A DNA stretch of 64,000 nucleotides from Streptomyces sp. R28 (lineage in GTDB: Bacteria > Actinomycetota > Actinomycetes > Streptomycetales > Streptomycetaceae). Positions 25,459 through 33,307 of the stretch are shown in pieces; positions within the stretch are counted from its first letter, which is position 1; each line of letters opens with the position of its first letter. The DNA lies in contig NZ_CP163439.1 in the NCBI RefSeq assembly GCF_041052385.1, positions 6,003,001-6,067,000 on the forward strand, read 5' to 3'. The notes under the pieces were generated by a model. The model was not told the DNA's origin and made no database searches. It saw only the letters and a program-made list of their open reading frames with translations. A program made the position numbers and the translations under genes.

Positions 25459-26226
25459 TCAGCTCTGCGCCTCCCCCTCCTCGCGCGCCGCCTTGCTCTG
25501 CTGCTCACCGCTCTTCAGGAACTGGGAGAGCATCTCGACGACGTACTCCTCCACCGCCTGCTTGGTGAGGCCGAGGCCGGACAGGACGCCGGTGCCGTTC
25601 TCGAACTCCAGCAGGGCCAGCAGGATGTGCTCGGTGCCGATGTAGTTGTGGCCGAGGCGCAGGGCCTCGCGGAAGGTGAGCTCCAGCACCTTCTTGGCGT
25701 CGGAGCCGTAGGGGACGAGATCGGGCACCGCGTCGGCGGCGGGCGGCAGTGCGGCGCCGGCCGCCTGGCGTACGGCGTCCAGCAGGATGCCCTGCGCCGT
25801 GATCGCCTTCGCGGCCAGGCCGTCCGGCTCGGCCAGCAGCCCGAGGACCAGGTGCTCGGGGCGGCCCTCGGCGTTGCGGGCCGCGATGGCCTCGTTGTGG
25901 GCGGCCATCACCGTGTTGCGGGCACGCGGCGTGTAGCGGCCGAAGCCCTGCTGGGGGTCGAGGTCGGTCGACTCCTTCGGCACGAACCGCTTCTGCGCGG
26001 CCTGCCGGGTGACGCCCATGCTCTTGCCGATGTCGGTCCAGGAGGCCCCCGATCGCCGGGCCTGGTCCACGAAGTGGCCGATCAGGTGGTCGGCCACCTC
26101 ACCGAGGTGATCGGCGGCGATCACCGCGTCCTCGAGCTGGTCGAGGGGCTCTTCGTGGACCTTCTTGATGGCCGCGATGAGTTCGTCGAGACGTACGGAT
26201 GACGTGATGGTCGGGTTCGTCGACAT
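25459..26226 (-). CDS. HTH-Clp_N fusion regulator
   Basis: 255 residues. The N-terminal ~80 residues contain an HTH (W63-F81, WTDIGKSMGVTRQAAQKRF). The rest holds two Clp N-terminal repeat motifs (ARNTVMAAHNEAIAARNAEGRPEHLVLGLLAEP and VLELTFREALRLGHNYIGTEHILLALLEFENG), the substrate-docking module of ClpA/ClpC, without any AAA+ ATPase. It could regulate transcription in response to protein quality or deliver substrates to ClpC (inference). The ATG at 26226 lies 2 nt from a perfect palindrome and exactly at the predicted transcription start, so the mRNA is probably leaderless and autoregulated. Confidence 0.87.
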   Translation of the reverse strand: MSTNPTITSSVRLDELIAAIKKVHEEPLDQLEDAVIAADHLGEVADHLIGHFVDQARRSGASWTDIGKSMGVTRQAAQKRFVPKESTDLDPQQGFGRYTPRARNTVMAAHNEAIAARNAEGRPEHLVLGLLAEPDGLAAKAITAQGILLDAVRQAAGAALPPAADAVPDLVPYGSDAKKVLELTFREALRLGHNYIGTEHILLALLEFENGTGVLSGLGLTKQAVEEYVVEMLSQFLKSGEQQSKAAREEGEAQS

Positions 26227-26227
26227 G

Positions 26228-26273
26228 TGTCAACCGTAGGTTGACACCCCTCAGCCGTCAACCCGTGGTTGAC
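26228..26273 (-). promoter_or_regulatory. Leaderless promoter embedded in two palindromic operators
   Basis: Reading the minus strand: -35 TTGACG (26261-26256), 17-bp spacer, -10 TACGGT (26238-26233), then 6 nt to the A of the ATG at 26226. Operator A, TGTCAACC-GTA-GGTTGACA (26228-26246), contains the -10. Operator B, GTCAACC-CGT-GGTTGAC (26257-26273), contains most of the -35. Centres are 28 bp apart. Repression by the HTH-Clp_N product is the natural model. Confidence 0.68.
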
Positions 26274-26283
26274 ACCTGGTCGC

Positions 26284-26757
26284 TCACAGCGGCTTGGCGA
26301 AGCAGCGGCTGTCGGAATAGCCCCGGTAGGGGCCGAAGTGGGCCGTGGGCGCGTACCCGCAGGCGACGTACAGCGCCATGGCCTCGTGCAGCGGCGTCCC
26401 CGTCTCCAGCACCATGCGGCTGCGTCCGGCGTCCCGCGCGCTGTCCTCCAGCGCCCGAAGAATTCCGCGGGCGAGTCCCCGCCCCCGCGCCTCGGGCACC
26501 ACGAACATCCGCTTGATCTCGGCGTCCCCGTCCGCGTACCCCTCGTCGCCCGCCGCTTGGGCACGCCAGCCGCCGCAGGCCACCGGCCTGTCGTCGCGGT
26601 ACGCGATCAGGAAGAGGCCGTCCGGCGGGTCGAAGTGGGTCGGGTGCAGCGGGGTCATGTCGTCGTAGCCGTAGCGCCGCAGGTACTCGGCCTGCACGAG
26701 AGCGGAGAGCTTCACGGCGTCCGGATGATCGAAACGTACGGGGCGCATCTCGTCCAT
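26284..26757 (-). CDS. GNAT family N-acetyltransferase
   Basis: 157 residues. The acetyl-CoA-binding motif A is seen as MFVVPEARGRGLARGILRALEDSARDAG, followed by MVLETG and ALYVACGYAPTAHFGPY, the usual GNAT C-terminus. Substrate unknown; such proteins acetylate amino acids, peptides or antibiotics. It shares the upstream 97 nt with the divergent DUF2786 gene and sits just downstream of the HTH-Clp_N operators, which face the other way. Confidence 0.88.
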   Translation of the reverse strand: MDEMRPVRFDHPDAVKLSALVQAEYLRRYGYDDMTPLHPTHFDPPDGLFLIAYRDDRPVACGGWRAQAAGDEGYADGDAEIKRMFVVPEARGRGLARGILRALEDSARDAGRSRMVLETGTPLHEAMALYVACGYAPTAHFGPYRGYSDSRCFAKPL

Positions 26758-26853
26758 GGGCCGGAAGGTAGGCGTGGCACACCCCGCGCCTCAACGGGAT
26801 TCCCCCGCCCGCCCGCGGCCGGCGCCGCACCCGCCCCGTGGCACCATCGCCGG

Positions 26854-27987
26854 GTGAGCAGTACGAACAGTTCGAGCGGTACGCCCGGCCCCGTCGACCG
26901 GGCCTTCGAGCACGCCCTCTACGCCGACAACGACACCGCCCTCGACACCGGTGCCTCCCTCCTCGCCGCCGACCCCGCCGCGGACGCCGAACTCGCCCGG
27001 CGCGGCGAGGAGTTCGTCGCGGCGGCCTGGCGGCGCGGCTGGCAGCCCGCCGACGTCGTACGGCTGGTCCGCCGCGACCTGGACGACGTACACGTACGAC
27101 TGCTCTCGGCGCTGATCCGCGACCAGGCGCCGCACGACCGCCCCCGCGGCCCCCGCTGGACGGCACAGCTGGACGACCTGCCCGCCGAGGCCCCGCCCCG
27201 AACCGACCGCTTCTCGCACGCGACGGCCGTCCTGGAGCTGTACCGCCTCCTGTTGCGGCTGCCCGCGCTGGAGCCCTTGGACGAGCAGGCCGAGCCGCCG
27301 ACCAGGCACTCCAAGCCCGAGTCACGCATGCTCACCCGCATCCGCGCCCTGCTGGCGAAGGCGGAGGCGACCGGTTTCCCGCAGGAGGCGGAGGCGCTCA
27401 CCGTCAAGGCGCAGGAGCTGATGGCCCGGCACAGCATCGACGAGGCGCTGCTGGACGCGCAGGCGCCGTCGCACGACGCGCCCGGTGCCTGCCGGATCGG
27501 TGTGGAACCGCCGTACGAACAGGCGAAGGCCGTCCTGCTGGACGCGGTGGCGACCGTCAACCACTGCCGTGCCGTGTGGAACGAACCGTTCGGCTTCTCC
27601 ACGGTCGTCGGTTTCGAGGCCGACCTGGAGGTGGTCGAACTCCTCTACACCTCGCTCCTCGTGCAGGCCCAGGTGGCGATGGCCAAGGCGGAGGGCGCCC
27701 AGCGCGCCGGCGGCCGCAAGCGGACCAAGACCTTCCGGCAGTCGTTCCTGGCGGCCTACGCCCACCACGTCGGAACCCGGCTGCGGGCCGCCGCCGAGAT
27801 GCCGGTGAGCGATGACCTGCTCCCGGTTCTGGCCTCCCGCGAGGTCGCGGTCACCGGCCGGCTGGACCGCATGTTCCCGGAGACGACCACGACCCGCCTG
27901 CGAGGCGTCAGCGACGAGGCGGGCTGGGTGGAGGGCGCGGAGGCGGCCGACCGGGCGCAGATGGCCCACCGCCGGCCGCTCGGCTGA
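26854..27987 (+). CDS. DUF2786 domain protein
   Basis: 377 residues from the GTG at 26854. The DUF2786 core is RMLTRIRALLAKAEATGFPQEAEALTVKAQELMARHSID (about residues 160-197), followed by a C-terminal region rich in aromatic and basic residues (RKRTKTFRQSFLAAYAHHVGTRL). Longer in-frame starts overlap the GNAT gene and lack support. Function unknown; this domain is widespread in actinobacteria and in phages. Confidence 0.85.
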   Translation: MSSTNSSSGTPGPVDRAFEHALYADNDTALDTGASLLAADPAADAELARRGEEFVAAAWRRGWQPADVVRLVRRDLDDVHVRLLSALIRDQAPHDRPRGPRWTAQLDDLPAEAPPRTDRFSHATAVLELYRLLLRLPALEPLDEQAEPPTRHSKPESRMLTRIRALLAKAEATGFPQEAEALTVKAQELMARHSIDEALLDAQAPSHDAPGACRIGVEPPYEQAKAVLLDAVATVNHCRAVWNEPFGFSTVVGFEADLEVVELLYTSLLVQAQVAMAKAEGAQRAGGRKRTKTFRQSFLAAYAHHVGTRLRAAAEMPVSDDLLPVLASREVAVTGRLDRMFPETTTTRLRGVSDEAGWVEGAEAADRAQMAHRRPLG

Positions 27988-28020
27988 ACCGCGTCGGCCG
28001 CGTCGGCCGCTTCGGTCGCC

Positions 28021-28551
28021 TCAGTCGCCGGACTGCTGGAACCCGCTCACCGAGGCGTCCGGGGCCTGCCCGCCGTCGCTCTTGAGCGCGACATCGCCGT
28101 ACGACCACGCGAAGCTGTGCGGCTTGGCGGACCCGGGCAGATAGATCTTCGCCGTCTCCACGGCGAGGCTCTTGCTGCCGCCCTTCTCTCCCCGGACATA
28201 GGTGAGCGTGAAGGAGGTGGAGGCCCCCTTCACCAGGGTCGTCTTCTTCGCCCCGGCGGCCTCGTCGGGCGCGACGGTGGTCGAGGTGCCGCCGGCGTGG
28301 AACTCGACGGCGGGCAGCCCGTCCAGGGTGCACTCGGCACCGCTGCGGTTGGTGAGCGTGACGGGGACATTGCCGGTGTCCCCGGCGGCCGGGGCGGCGT
28401 TGGCGGGCCCGACGCGCACGGCCAACTCGTCGATCCGGCAGGCGGAACCGGCCGCGGTGGCCTTGCTGTCGGCCTCGCCCCCGCCGTCGTCGCAGGCGGT
28501 CAGGAGGAGGGCCGCGGCGAGGGCGGCGACGGTGAGGGGAGTGGCGCGCAT
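28021..28551 (-). CDS. DUF4232 lipoprotein
   Basis: 176 residues. A lipoprotein signal MRATPLTVAALAAALLLTAC puts the acylated Cys at residue 20. The mature domain is a DUF4232-type beta sandwich with VTLTNRSGAECTLDGLPAVEF and a paired Cys. Secreted and membrane-anchored; ligand unknown. Followed at a distance by another lipoprotein gene in the same orientation. Confidence 0.85.
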   Translation of the reverse strand: MRATPLTVAALAAALLLTACDDGGGEADSKATAAGSACRIDELAVRVGPANAAPAAGDTGNVPVTLTNRSGAECTLDGLPAVEFHAGGTSTTVAPDEAAGAKKTTLVKGASTSFTLTYVRGEKGGSKSLAVETAKIYLPGSAKPHSFAWSYGDVALKSDGGQAPDASVSGFQQSGD

Positions 28552-28653
28552 GGATCCTCTTGGAGTTACGTCGGTGATCGGGCGGCAAGCACCGAACAGA
28601 TCGGGCGGCAGGCAAGCACCGAACTGATCGGGTGGACGTTCACTGATCAGACA

Positions 28654-29151
28654 TCACGATCCCAGACCGGCCGTCGGCAGCCCCGTGGGCAGCTTCCCAC
28701 CCTGCGCCCTGGTGTAGGTCTCCGCGCCGAGGTCGCTCTCCCAGGTCACCTTCAACTGTGACTTGCCGACGGAGTCGACCATCCCGACCGCCCGGTCCTT
28801 GCTGCCGTCGGGGCACTTGAGGCGGATCATCCGCATCCCGTCCTGCTCACCGGCGGTCCCGCTGCACACGGTCCCGCCGGTCGCGAAGAGCCCGGCCTCG
28901 GTGCCGGTGACGACCAGCACGACCGCCTTGCCGTCGGTCGTGGCCAGCCAGCTGCCCTCCAGGTCACCGGAGGCCGACGCCGACCCTCCGGTCCCGCCGC
29001 CGGTGTCGGCACCGGCGCTCGCGGAGGCACTGGGGCCGGAGCCGTCCTTGGCGTCGGAGCCGCCGTCGCCGCTGCACGCGGTCAGCGCGAGCGCGCCCGC
29101 CAGGGACGCGGCCACGGCCACGGCCACGACCCGCATCCGTCGGCCCGACAT
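28654..29151 (-). CDS. Small secreted lipoprotein, hypothetical
   Basis: 165 residues from the ATG at 29151. MSGRRMRVVAVAVAASLAG then ALALTAC is a lipoprotein signal with the Cys at about residue 26. A Gly/Ser/Ala-rich spacer precedes a compact domain with two Cys (TVCSGTAGEQDGMRMIRLKC) that could form a disulfide. I do not recognise the family. An in-frame start at 29232 adds 27 residues without signal-peptide logic. Confidence 0.75.
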   Translation of the reverse strand: MSGRRMRVVAVAVAASLAGALALTACSGDGGSDAKDGSGPSASASAGADTGGGTGGSASASGDLEGSWLATTDGKAVVLVVTGTEAGLFATGGTVCSGTAGEQDGMRMIRLKCPDGSKDRAVGMVDSVGKSQLKVTWESDLGAETYTRAQGGKLPTGLPTAGLGS

Positions 29152-29296
29152 CGTGCGCGTACACGAGAAATTCGCCGAGGTCACTGGAAGCTCCCAAGCT
29201 GTAGCGGTCGGCATACGGCCGAGCCGGCCCACCGGGCCGAAACGACCGCAGCAAGCTACCAGGGAGTCGTAGCCGGATCTTCAGGACCTGCCGGAC

Positions 29297-29602
29297 CTAC
29301 CAGGACGCCTTGCGCACCCCCGGCAGATACCCCGCATGCGCCTGCCCCCGCAGCGACACCCGGGACAGCCCGAACGCACGGAAGTACCCGCGCGGCCGCC
29401 CGTCCACCTGGTCCCGGTTGCGCACCCGGGTGGCGCTGGCGTCCCGCGGCTGCCTGCGCAGCTCACGCTGGGCGGCGAGCCGTTCGGCGTCCGTGGACGA
29501 CGGCCGGCGGATGATCTCCTTCAACTCGGCCCGTCGCTCGGCGTACCGGGCGACGACCTCCTGCCGCTGCTCGTTCTTCGCGATCTTGCTCTTCTTCGCC
29601 AT
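29297..29602 (-). CDS. rpsN: 30S ribosomal protein S14, zinc-independent paralogue
   Basis: 101 residues, MAKKSKIAKNEQRQEVVARYAERR through VRNRDQVDGRPRGYFRAFGLSRVSLR, the long S14 form lacking the CxxC zinc ribbon. The ATG overlaps the rpmB stop by 1 nt (TGATG), so it is co-translated. In Streptomyces such C-minus copies replace the zinc-containing proteins under zinc starvation and are repressed by Zur. Confidence 0.95.
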   Translation of the reverse strand: MAKKSKIAKNEQRQEVVARYAERRAELKEIIRRPSSTDAERLAAQRELRRQPRDASATRVRNRDQVDGRPRGYFRAFGLSRVSLRGQAHAGYLPGVRKASW

Positions 29603-29838
29603 CAGACCCTCACTCCCCGCGCGCGGATACGGGCGACGGCCGCCTCGACGCCGATGACGTCGACCGTCTTGATCCCCCTGGCGCTCAGCCGCAGCCGCAC
29701 ATGCCGGCCCTCGCTCGGCAGCCAGTAGCGCTTGGTCTGGATGTTGGGGTCGAAGCGGCGGGAGGTCCGCCGGTGGGAGTGGGAAATGGTGTTGCCGAAA
29801 CCGGGCTGGGCGCCGGTCAGCATGCAGTGTGCGGACAC
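29602..29838 (-). CDS. rpmB: 50S ribosomal protein L28, paralogue of the zinc-starvation set
   Basis: 78 residues from a GTG at 29838. FGNTISHSHRRTSRRFDPNIQTKRYW is diagnostic for L28. Only one Cys (residue 5) remains, so the four-Cys zinc site of the C-plus form is absent. First gene of the minus-strand arm leaving the Zur box region. Confidence 0.95.
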   Translation of the reverse strand: MSAHCMLTGAQPGFGNTISHSHRRTSRRFDPNIQTKRYWLPSEGRHVRLRLSARGIKTVDVIGVEAAVARIRARGVRV

Positions 29839-29865
29839 AGGTGACGAACCTCTCCTCGAGCGCAG

Positions 29866-29894
29866 CTGTTAATGGAATTCATTTTCAGTAAGAT
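29866..29894 (+). promoter_or_regulatory. Zur box within a leaderless promoter of rpmG
   Basis: TGGAATTCATTTTCA (29873-29887) matches the Streptomyces Zur palindrome TGAAAATGATTTTCA at 12 of 15 positions. It fills the space between a weak -35 (CTGTTA, 29866-29871) and a good -10 (TAAGAT, 29889-29894). The -10 ends 6 nt before the rpmG ATG at 29901, predicting a leaderless mRNA. One Zur box between divergent rpmB and rpmG can control both arms. Confidence 0.7.
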
Positions 29895-29900
29895 ATCAGC

Positions 29901-30065
29901 ATGGCACGCAACGAACTCCGCCCGGTCATCAAGCTCCGGTCCACCGCCGGCACCGGCTTCACCTACGTCACCCGCAAGAACCGCCGCAACGACCCGGACC
30001 GCATGACCCTGCGCAAGTACGACCCGGTCGCCGGCCGCCACGTCGACTTCCGAGAGGAGCGCTGA
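29901..30065 (+). CDS. rpmG: 50S ribosomal protein L33, cysteine-free paralogue
   Basis: 54 residues: MARNELRPVIKLRSTAGTGF then YVTRKNRRNDPDRMTLRKYDP, the L33 fold without any Cys. First gene of the plus-strand arm; its start codon probably coincides with the transcription start. The rpmE-type gene begins 9 nt after its stop. Confidence 0.95.
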   Translation: MARNELRPVIKLRSTAGTGFTYVTRKNRRNDPDRMTLRKYDPVAGRHVDFREER

Positions 30066-30073
30066 CCACCGCC

Positions 30074-30331
30074 ATGCGCAAGGAAATCCACCCCGCCTAC
30101 GGCCCCGTCGTCTTCCGCGACCGCGCCGCGAACCACGCCTTCCTGACCCGCTCCACCCTCGCCGGCGTGCCCGCCGGCAAGACGATCGAGTGGGAGGACG
30201 GCAACACCTACCCGGTCGTCGACGTCGAGATCTCGAACGTCAGCCACCCCTTCTACACCGGTACGGCCCGCGTCCTGGACACCGCCGGCCGCGTGGAGCG
30301 CTTCGAGCGCCGGTACGGAAAGCAGGGCTGA
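30074..30331 (+). CDS. rpmE: 50S ribosomal protein L31 type B (zinc-independent)
   Basis: 85 residues: MRKEIHPAYGPVVFRDRAAN and VEISNVSHPFYTGTARVLDTAGRVERFERRYG mark type B L31, which lacks the CxxC motif. Under zinc limitation it displaces the zinc-containing L31 and releases zinc (known for Bacillus and Streptomyces). Followed after 4 nt by the CobW-like gene. Confidence 0.95.
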   Translation: MRKEIHPAYGPVVFRDRAANHAFLTRSTLAGVPAGKTIEWEDGNTYPVVDVEISNVSHPFYTGTARVLDTAGRVERFERRYGKQG

Positions 30332-30335
30332 CGAC

Positions 30336-31559
30336 GTGGCTGTGATGTCCGGGCTCTCCGTCGTGATCGTCGGCGGGCTGCACGTCGACGCCCGCAGGGC
30401 GGCCGTGGCGCAACTGCTCGCCGACGTCCCCGACAGCGTCGTACTCCACCACGACCTGGCGACGGCCACCGCCGGCACGGTCGTACGCACGATCCGCGAC
30501 GCCACCGGAATCGTGACCGCCGGCGAGACGCCCCTCGTCAACGACTGCGCCTGCTGCGCCCTGCGCGAGGACCTGGTGCCGGAGCTGCTCCGGCTCCGGG
30601 ACGCCGGCGGCACCCGTATGGCGATCGTCGAACTGTGGGACTCGGTCGAGCCCAAGGCCATGGCCGAGGTGGTCACGGCGGGCGGGCTCACCCTCACCGG
30701 CGTGATCACCGCGGTCGACCCGGCGCTGGTCCTGCCCTACCTGGGCAACGGCGACGACCTGGCCGAGCGGGGCCTGGCGGCCGCGCCGACCGACCAGCGC
30801 ACGGTCGCCGACACCTTCGCGCGCCAGCTGGAGTACGCCCCCGTCCTCGCCGTCACCGAATCCCCGGAGGCCGACGAGGAGGACCGCGAGCTGCTCGCCC
30901 AACTCCACCCGACGGCCCGCCAGGTCCCGATCGCCCTCGGCGACCCGACGGACGCACCCGCCCTGACGTCGCCCACGGCCGCCGAGGACCTGACGGTGCC
31001 GCCCCCACGCCGCCGTCCCCTCTCCCCCCTCTCCCAGGCGGCCCTGGCCGGCTTCGACGTCGAGTCGGCCGCCGCCGCCCAGCACCCGGCGTGCGCGCTG
31101 CTCCCGGCCGAGGCCGACGCGCACGGCGTCGCCACCCTCGTCTGGCACCGCCGCCGCCCCTTCCACCCCGAGCGGCTGTACGAGGCGCTGGAGGACCTGA
31201 CCTGCGCGGCCGCCCGCAGCCGGGGCCGCTTCTGGCTGGCCGACAAGCCCGACGTCCTGCTCCACTGGGACGCCGCAGGGGGCGCCCTGTGCGTGGAGAG
31301 CGCGGGCCCCTGGCTCGCTTCGCTCCCAGACGCGGCCTGGGACATGGTCCCGCCGGTCCGCCGGGCCGCCGCCGCGCTGGACTGGCACCCCGAGCACGGC
31401 GACTGCTGCCAGCACCTGGTCTTCACGTCCCCCGCCCTGGACCGCGACGGCCTGGAGCAACTCCTCGAATCCTGCCTCCTGACCGACGCCGAGTACGCCG
31501 CCGGCCGCGACGCCTGGAAACAACTCCCGCCCGCCTTCGACACCCTCCTGGAGGTCTGA
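30336..31559 (+). CDS. COG0523/CobW-like protein with degenerate P-loop
   Basis: 407 residues. The CxCC metal motif typical of COG0523 zinc chaperones is DCACCALRED (about residues 69-78), the C-terminal CobW domain includes RRRPFHPERLYEALEDL, and a second Cys pair appears in GDCCQHLVF. The N-terminus reads VVIVGGLHVDARRAAVAQLL, where GCxGxGKTT would be expected; the Walker A Lys and Thr are missing. So it may bind metal but hydrolyse GTP poorly or not at all. Its place in the Zur cluster supports a zinc allocation role. Confidence 0.85.
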   Translation: MAVMSGLSVVIVGGLHVDARRAAVAQLLADVPDSVVLHHDLATATAGTVVRTIRDATGIVTAGETPLVNDCACCALREDLVPELLRLRDAGGTRMAIVELWDSVEPKAMAEVVTAGGLTLTGVITAVDPALVLPYLGNGDDLAERGLAAAPTDQRTVADTFARQLEYAPVLAVTESPEADEEDRELLAQLHPTARQVPIALGDPTDAPALTSPTAAEDLTVPPPRRRPLSPLSQAALAGFDVESAAAAQHPACALLPAEADAHGVATLVWHRRRPFHPERLYEALEDLTCAAARSRGRFWLADKPDVLLHWDAAGGALCVESAGPWLASLPDAAWDMVPPVRRAAAALDWHPEHGDCCQHLVFTSPALDRDGLEQLLESCLLTDAEYAAGRDAWKQLPPAFDTLLEV

Positions 31560-31565
31560 CTCCCC

Positions 31566-31799
31566 ATGCCCCGCAAGCCCGACCGCAAGCCGGCCAAGGA
31601 CCGCCCCAACCCCCTCGACCAGGCCAAGGTCACCTACATCGACTACAAGGACACCGACCTCCTGCGGAAGTTCATCTCCGACCGCGGCAAGATCCGCAGC
31701 CGCCGCGTCACCCGAATCACGGTCCAGCAGCAGAAGCAGCTGGCCAGGGCCATCAAGAACGCGAGGGAAATGGCTCTGCTCCCGTACGCGACCCGCTGA
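31566..31799 (+). CDS. rpsR: 30S ribosomal protein S18, cysteine-free paralogue
   Basis: 77 residues; IDYKDTDLLRKFISDRGKIRSRRVTR is the S18 signature, and the N-terminal Cys cluster of the zinc-binding form is replaced by PRKPDRKPAKDRPNP. Last gene of the plus-strand zinc-starvation arm, 6 nt after the CobW-like gene. Confidence 0.95.
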   Translation: MPRKPDRKPAKDRPNPLDQAKVTYIDYKDTDLLRKFISDRGKIRSRRVTRITVQQQKQLARAIKNAREMALLPYATR

Positions 31800-32179
31800 G
31801 GACCGAAGCCCCCCGGCTGGGAGCCAGGAATGCGCACCCCCGCGGCGCCGCGCCCGCGTACGGCGGGAAGGGGACGTGCCGGGGGGTGTCCGCCCGCAGC
31901 GGCGGGCGTCAAAAAAAGCGCCCCACCCTCACCACCAGTGGCCCTCGCCCCCAGGCCAACTCCCCGGACTGGACTGCCACTTGAAATATGGAACAAGAAG
32001 GGCGCGGAACGCGTCTGTTCCTAATACACGAGGGATTCGATCCGGACGCCCCGCTCAGCCGATGCTCAGGACGACCATGGGCGGTGGTCGGCGGACGCAT
32101 GTGCTGCGATCCCTGGGGCATGCGCCGGAACGCATGTAGGGCCGCGCACGTCACAGGAGTAACCGCAGGAACACCCCGC
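31800..32179 (+). other. Intergenic region between rpsR and the DUF397 regulatory region
   Basis: No coding sequence recognised. A 7-bp stem hairpin (CGCCCGC/GCGGGCG, 31891-31908) is followed by an A-run, the wrong base for an intrinsic terminator on this strand, though Streptomyces stems often terminate without a T-run. The rest has lower GC than the neighbours. Open frames here lack Streptomyces codon bias. Confidence 0.45.
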
Positions 32180-32280
32180 GTGCACGTGCATCTGCTCAAG
32201 CAGCTGCACGTGAACAGAGCTATGATCCGGGAGCAGTTGACCTCTGCATCACCACTGCACATCACTGCACCTCACTGCAC
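32180..32280 (+). promoter_or_regulatory. Complex operator/promoter of the DUF397 gene
   Basis: A 36-bp imperfect palindrome has arms GTGCACGTGCATCTGC (32180-32195) and GCAGCTGCACGTGAAC (32200-32215), complementary at 14 of 16 positions. Downstream is a candidate -35 TTGACC (32237-32242). Four 10-bp tandem units at 32241-32280 follow, the last three reading ACTGCAC in register (period one helical turn). The left arm is the exact reverse complement of a 16-mer upstream of the ATP-binding/XRE gene pair (33320-33335). Confidence 0.6.
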
Positions 32281-32330
32281 CACCTCGCGCATCAATGGCC
32301 TCGAGCCACCGCACCACCGGGGAGCGACCT

Positions 32331-32573
32331 GTGGACCACGACGTGTACAACGGCATGGCAGCCACGGATCTGAACGGGGTGGCCTGGCAGAAGAGCAGGC
32401 ACAGCAACTCGCAGGGCTCCTGCGTGGAGTTCGCGCGGCTGCCCGGCGGAGACGTGGCGGTACGCAACTCGCGCTTCCCGGACGGCCCGGCCCTCGTCTA
32501 TACCCGTGCCGAGATCGAGGCGATGCTCCTCGGTGTCAAGGACGGCGAGTTCGACCACTTGGTCGTGGGCTGA
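32331..32573 (+). CDS. DUF397 domain protein
   Basis: 80 residues from the GTG at 32331 (GGGGAGCG 6-13 nt upstream). WQKSRHSNSQGSCVEFARLPGGDVAVRNSRFPDGPALVYTRAEIEAML is a textbook DUF397. These small proteins are encoded beside XRE regulators in hundreds of Streptomyces copies and modulate them, as in the WhiJ family. An in-frame ATG at 32295 would add 12 residues. Partner genes are the ATP-binding protein (32701-33243) and the XRE regulator (33532-34392). Confidence 0.9.
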   Translation: MDHDVYNGMAATDLNGVAWQKSRHSNSQGSCVEFARLPGGDVAVRNSRFPDGPALVYTRAEIEAMLLGVKDGEFDHLVVG

Positions 32574-32700
32574 GGCCTGGCAGGTCAGGCCGCGTAACCG
32601 GGTACAACCGGGCACAATCGGGAGTACAACTCAGGGCATTCGGCATCAACCGCATCCGCAACGCGCGTAGAAAATCGGCGCCATCGAGTACCGCGGTTCA

Positions 32701-33243
32701 TCAGTCCGCCGGCCCTGCCCCCGACACCGCCCCCGCAGCCTGCCCCGCCTGCAGCCGGAACAGCGCCCAGACCACCTTCCCGCTCAGCGTCCCCGCCAGC
32801 GGATGCCACCCCCAGCTGTCGCTGAAGGAGTCGACGAGGAACAACCCTCGCCCCGACTCCGCCGAGAAGTCGTCGGAATCGCGCGCGACCGGACTGTCGT
32901 GGCTGGGGTCGCGCACCGCGCACACCAGCCGCTCGGTCCACCGCATGAGATGCAGCCGCACGGGCGGCGCCTGCTCGGGTATGCGCTGCGCACCCGCCGG
33001 CAGCGCATGCCGCAGCGCGTTGGTCACCAGCTCGGAGACCACGAGGCAGACGTCGTCGAAGCGACAGCCCAGTTCCCACTGGTCGAGGGTGCGGCGCGTG
33101 AACTGCCGCGCCTCGCGCACCGCTTCGTAGCGGGCGGGCAGCGCACAGGAGGCGGCGTTGGAGACGGCTGCGGGATCCAGCGGCGGAAGGCCCTGCCGTA
33201 ACGGCTCGAGCATGGTCGATCCATTCGTCCCCATGCGAGGCAC
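32701..33243 (-). CDS. RsbW-like ATP-binding protein (HATPase)
   Basis: 180 residues. GHKL ATPase boxes: N-box ELVTNALRHALP, G1 VRDPSHDSP, G2 ESGRGLFLVDSFSDSWGW. Resembles anti-sigma-factor-like ATPases of the AbaA/WhiJ-type Streptomyces loci. Convergent with DUF397 (127-nt gap) and divergent from the XRE gene, whose shared 288-nt upstream region carries the 16-bp motif. Probably regulatory rather than metabolic. Confidence 0.85.
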   Translation of the reverse strand: MPRMGTNGSTMLEPLRQGLPPLDPAAVSNAASCALPARYEAVREARQFTRRTLDQWELGCRFDDVCLVVSELVTNALRHALPAGAQRIPEQAPPVRLHLMRWTERLVCAVRDPSHDSPVARDSDDFSAESGRGLFLVDSFSDSWGWHPLAGTLSGKVVWALFRLQAGQAAGAVSGAGPAD

Positions 33244-33307
33244 TCCCGGGAGTTCGCGGTCGTTGCGATGCAGCGGTTGCGCGGGACCATGGTTTCCGAT
33301 GCGCAGA

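Noticed and set aside
31891..31917. Hairpin plus homopolymer run after rpsR as an intrinsic terminator
   Set aside because: The run is A on the plus strand; on the minus strand the T-run precedes the stem. At most a T-less stem terminator.
31988..33130. Plus-strand open frame overlapping the DUF397 and ATP-binding genes
   Set aside because: Runs out of frame through DUF397 and antisense to a GHKL ATPase; no homology or codon bias.
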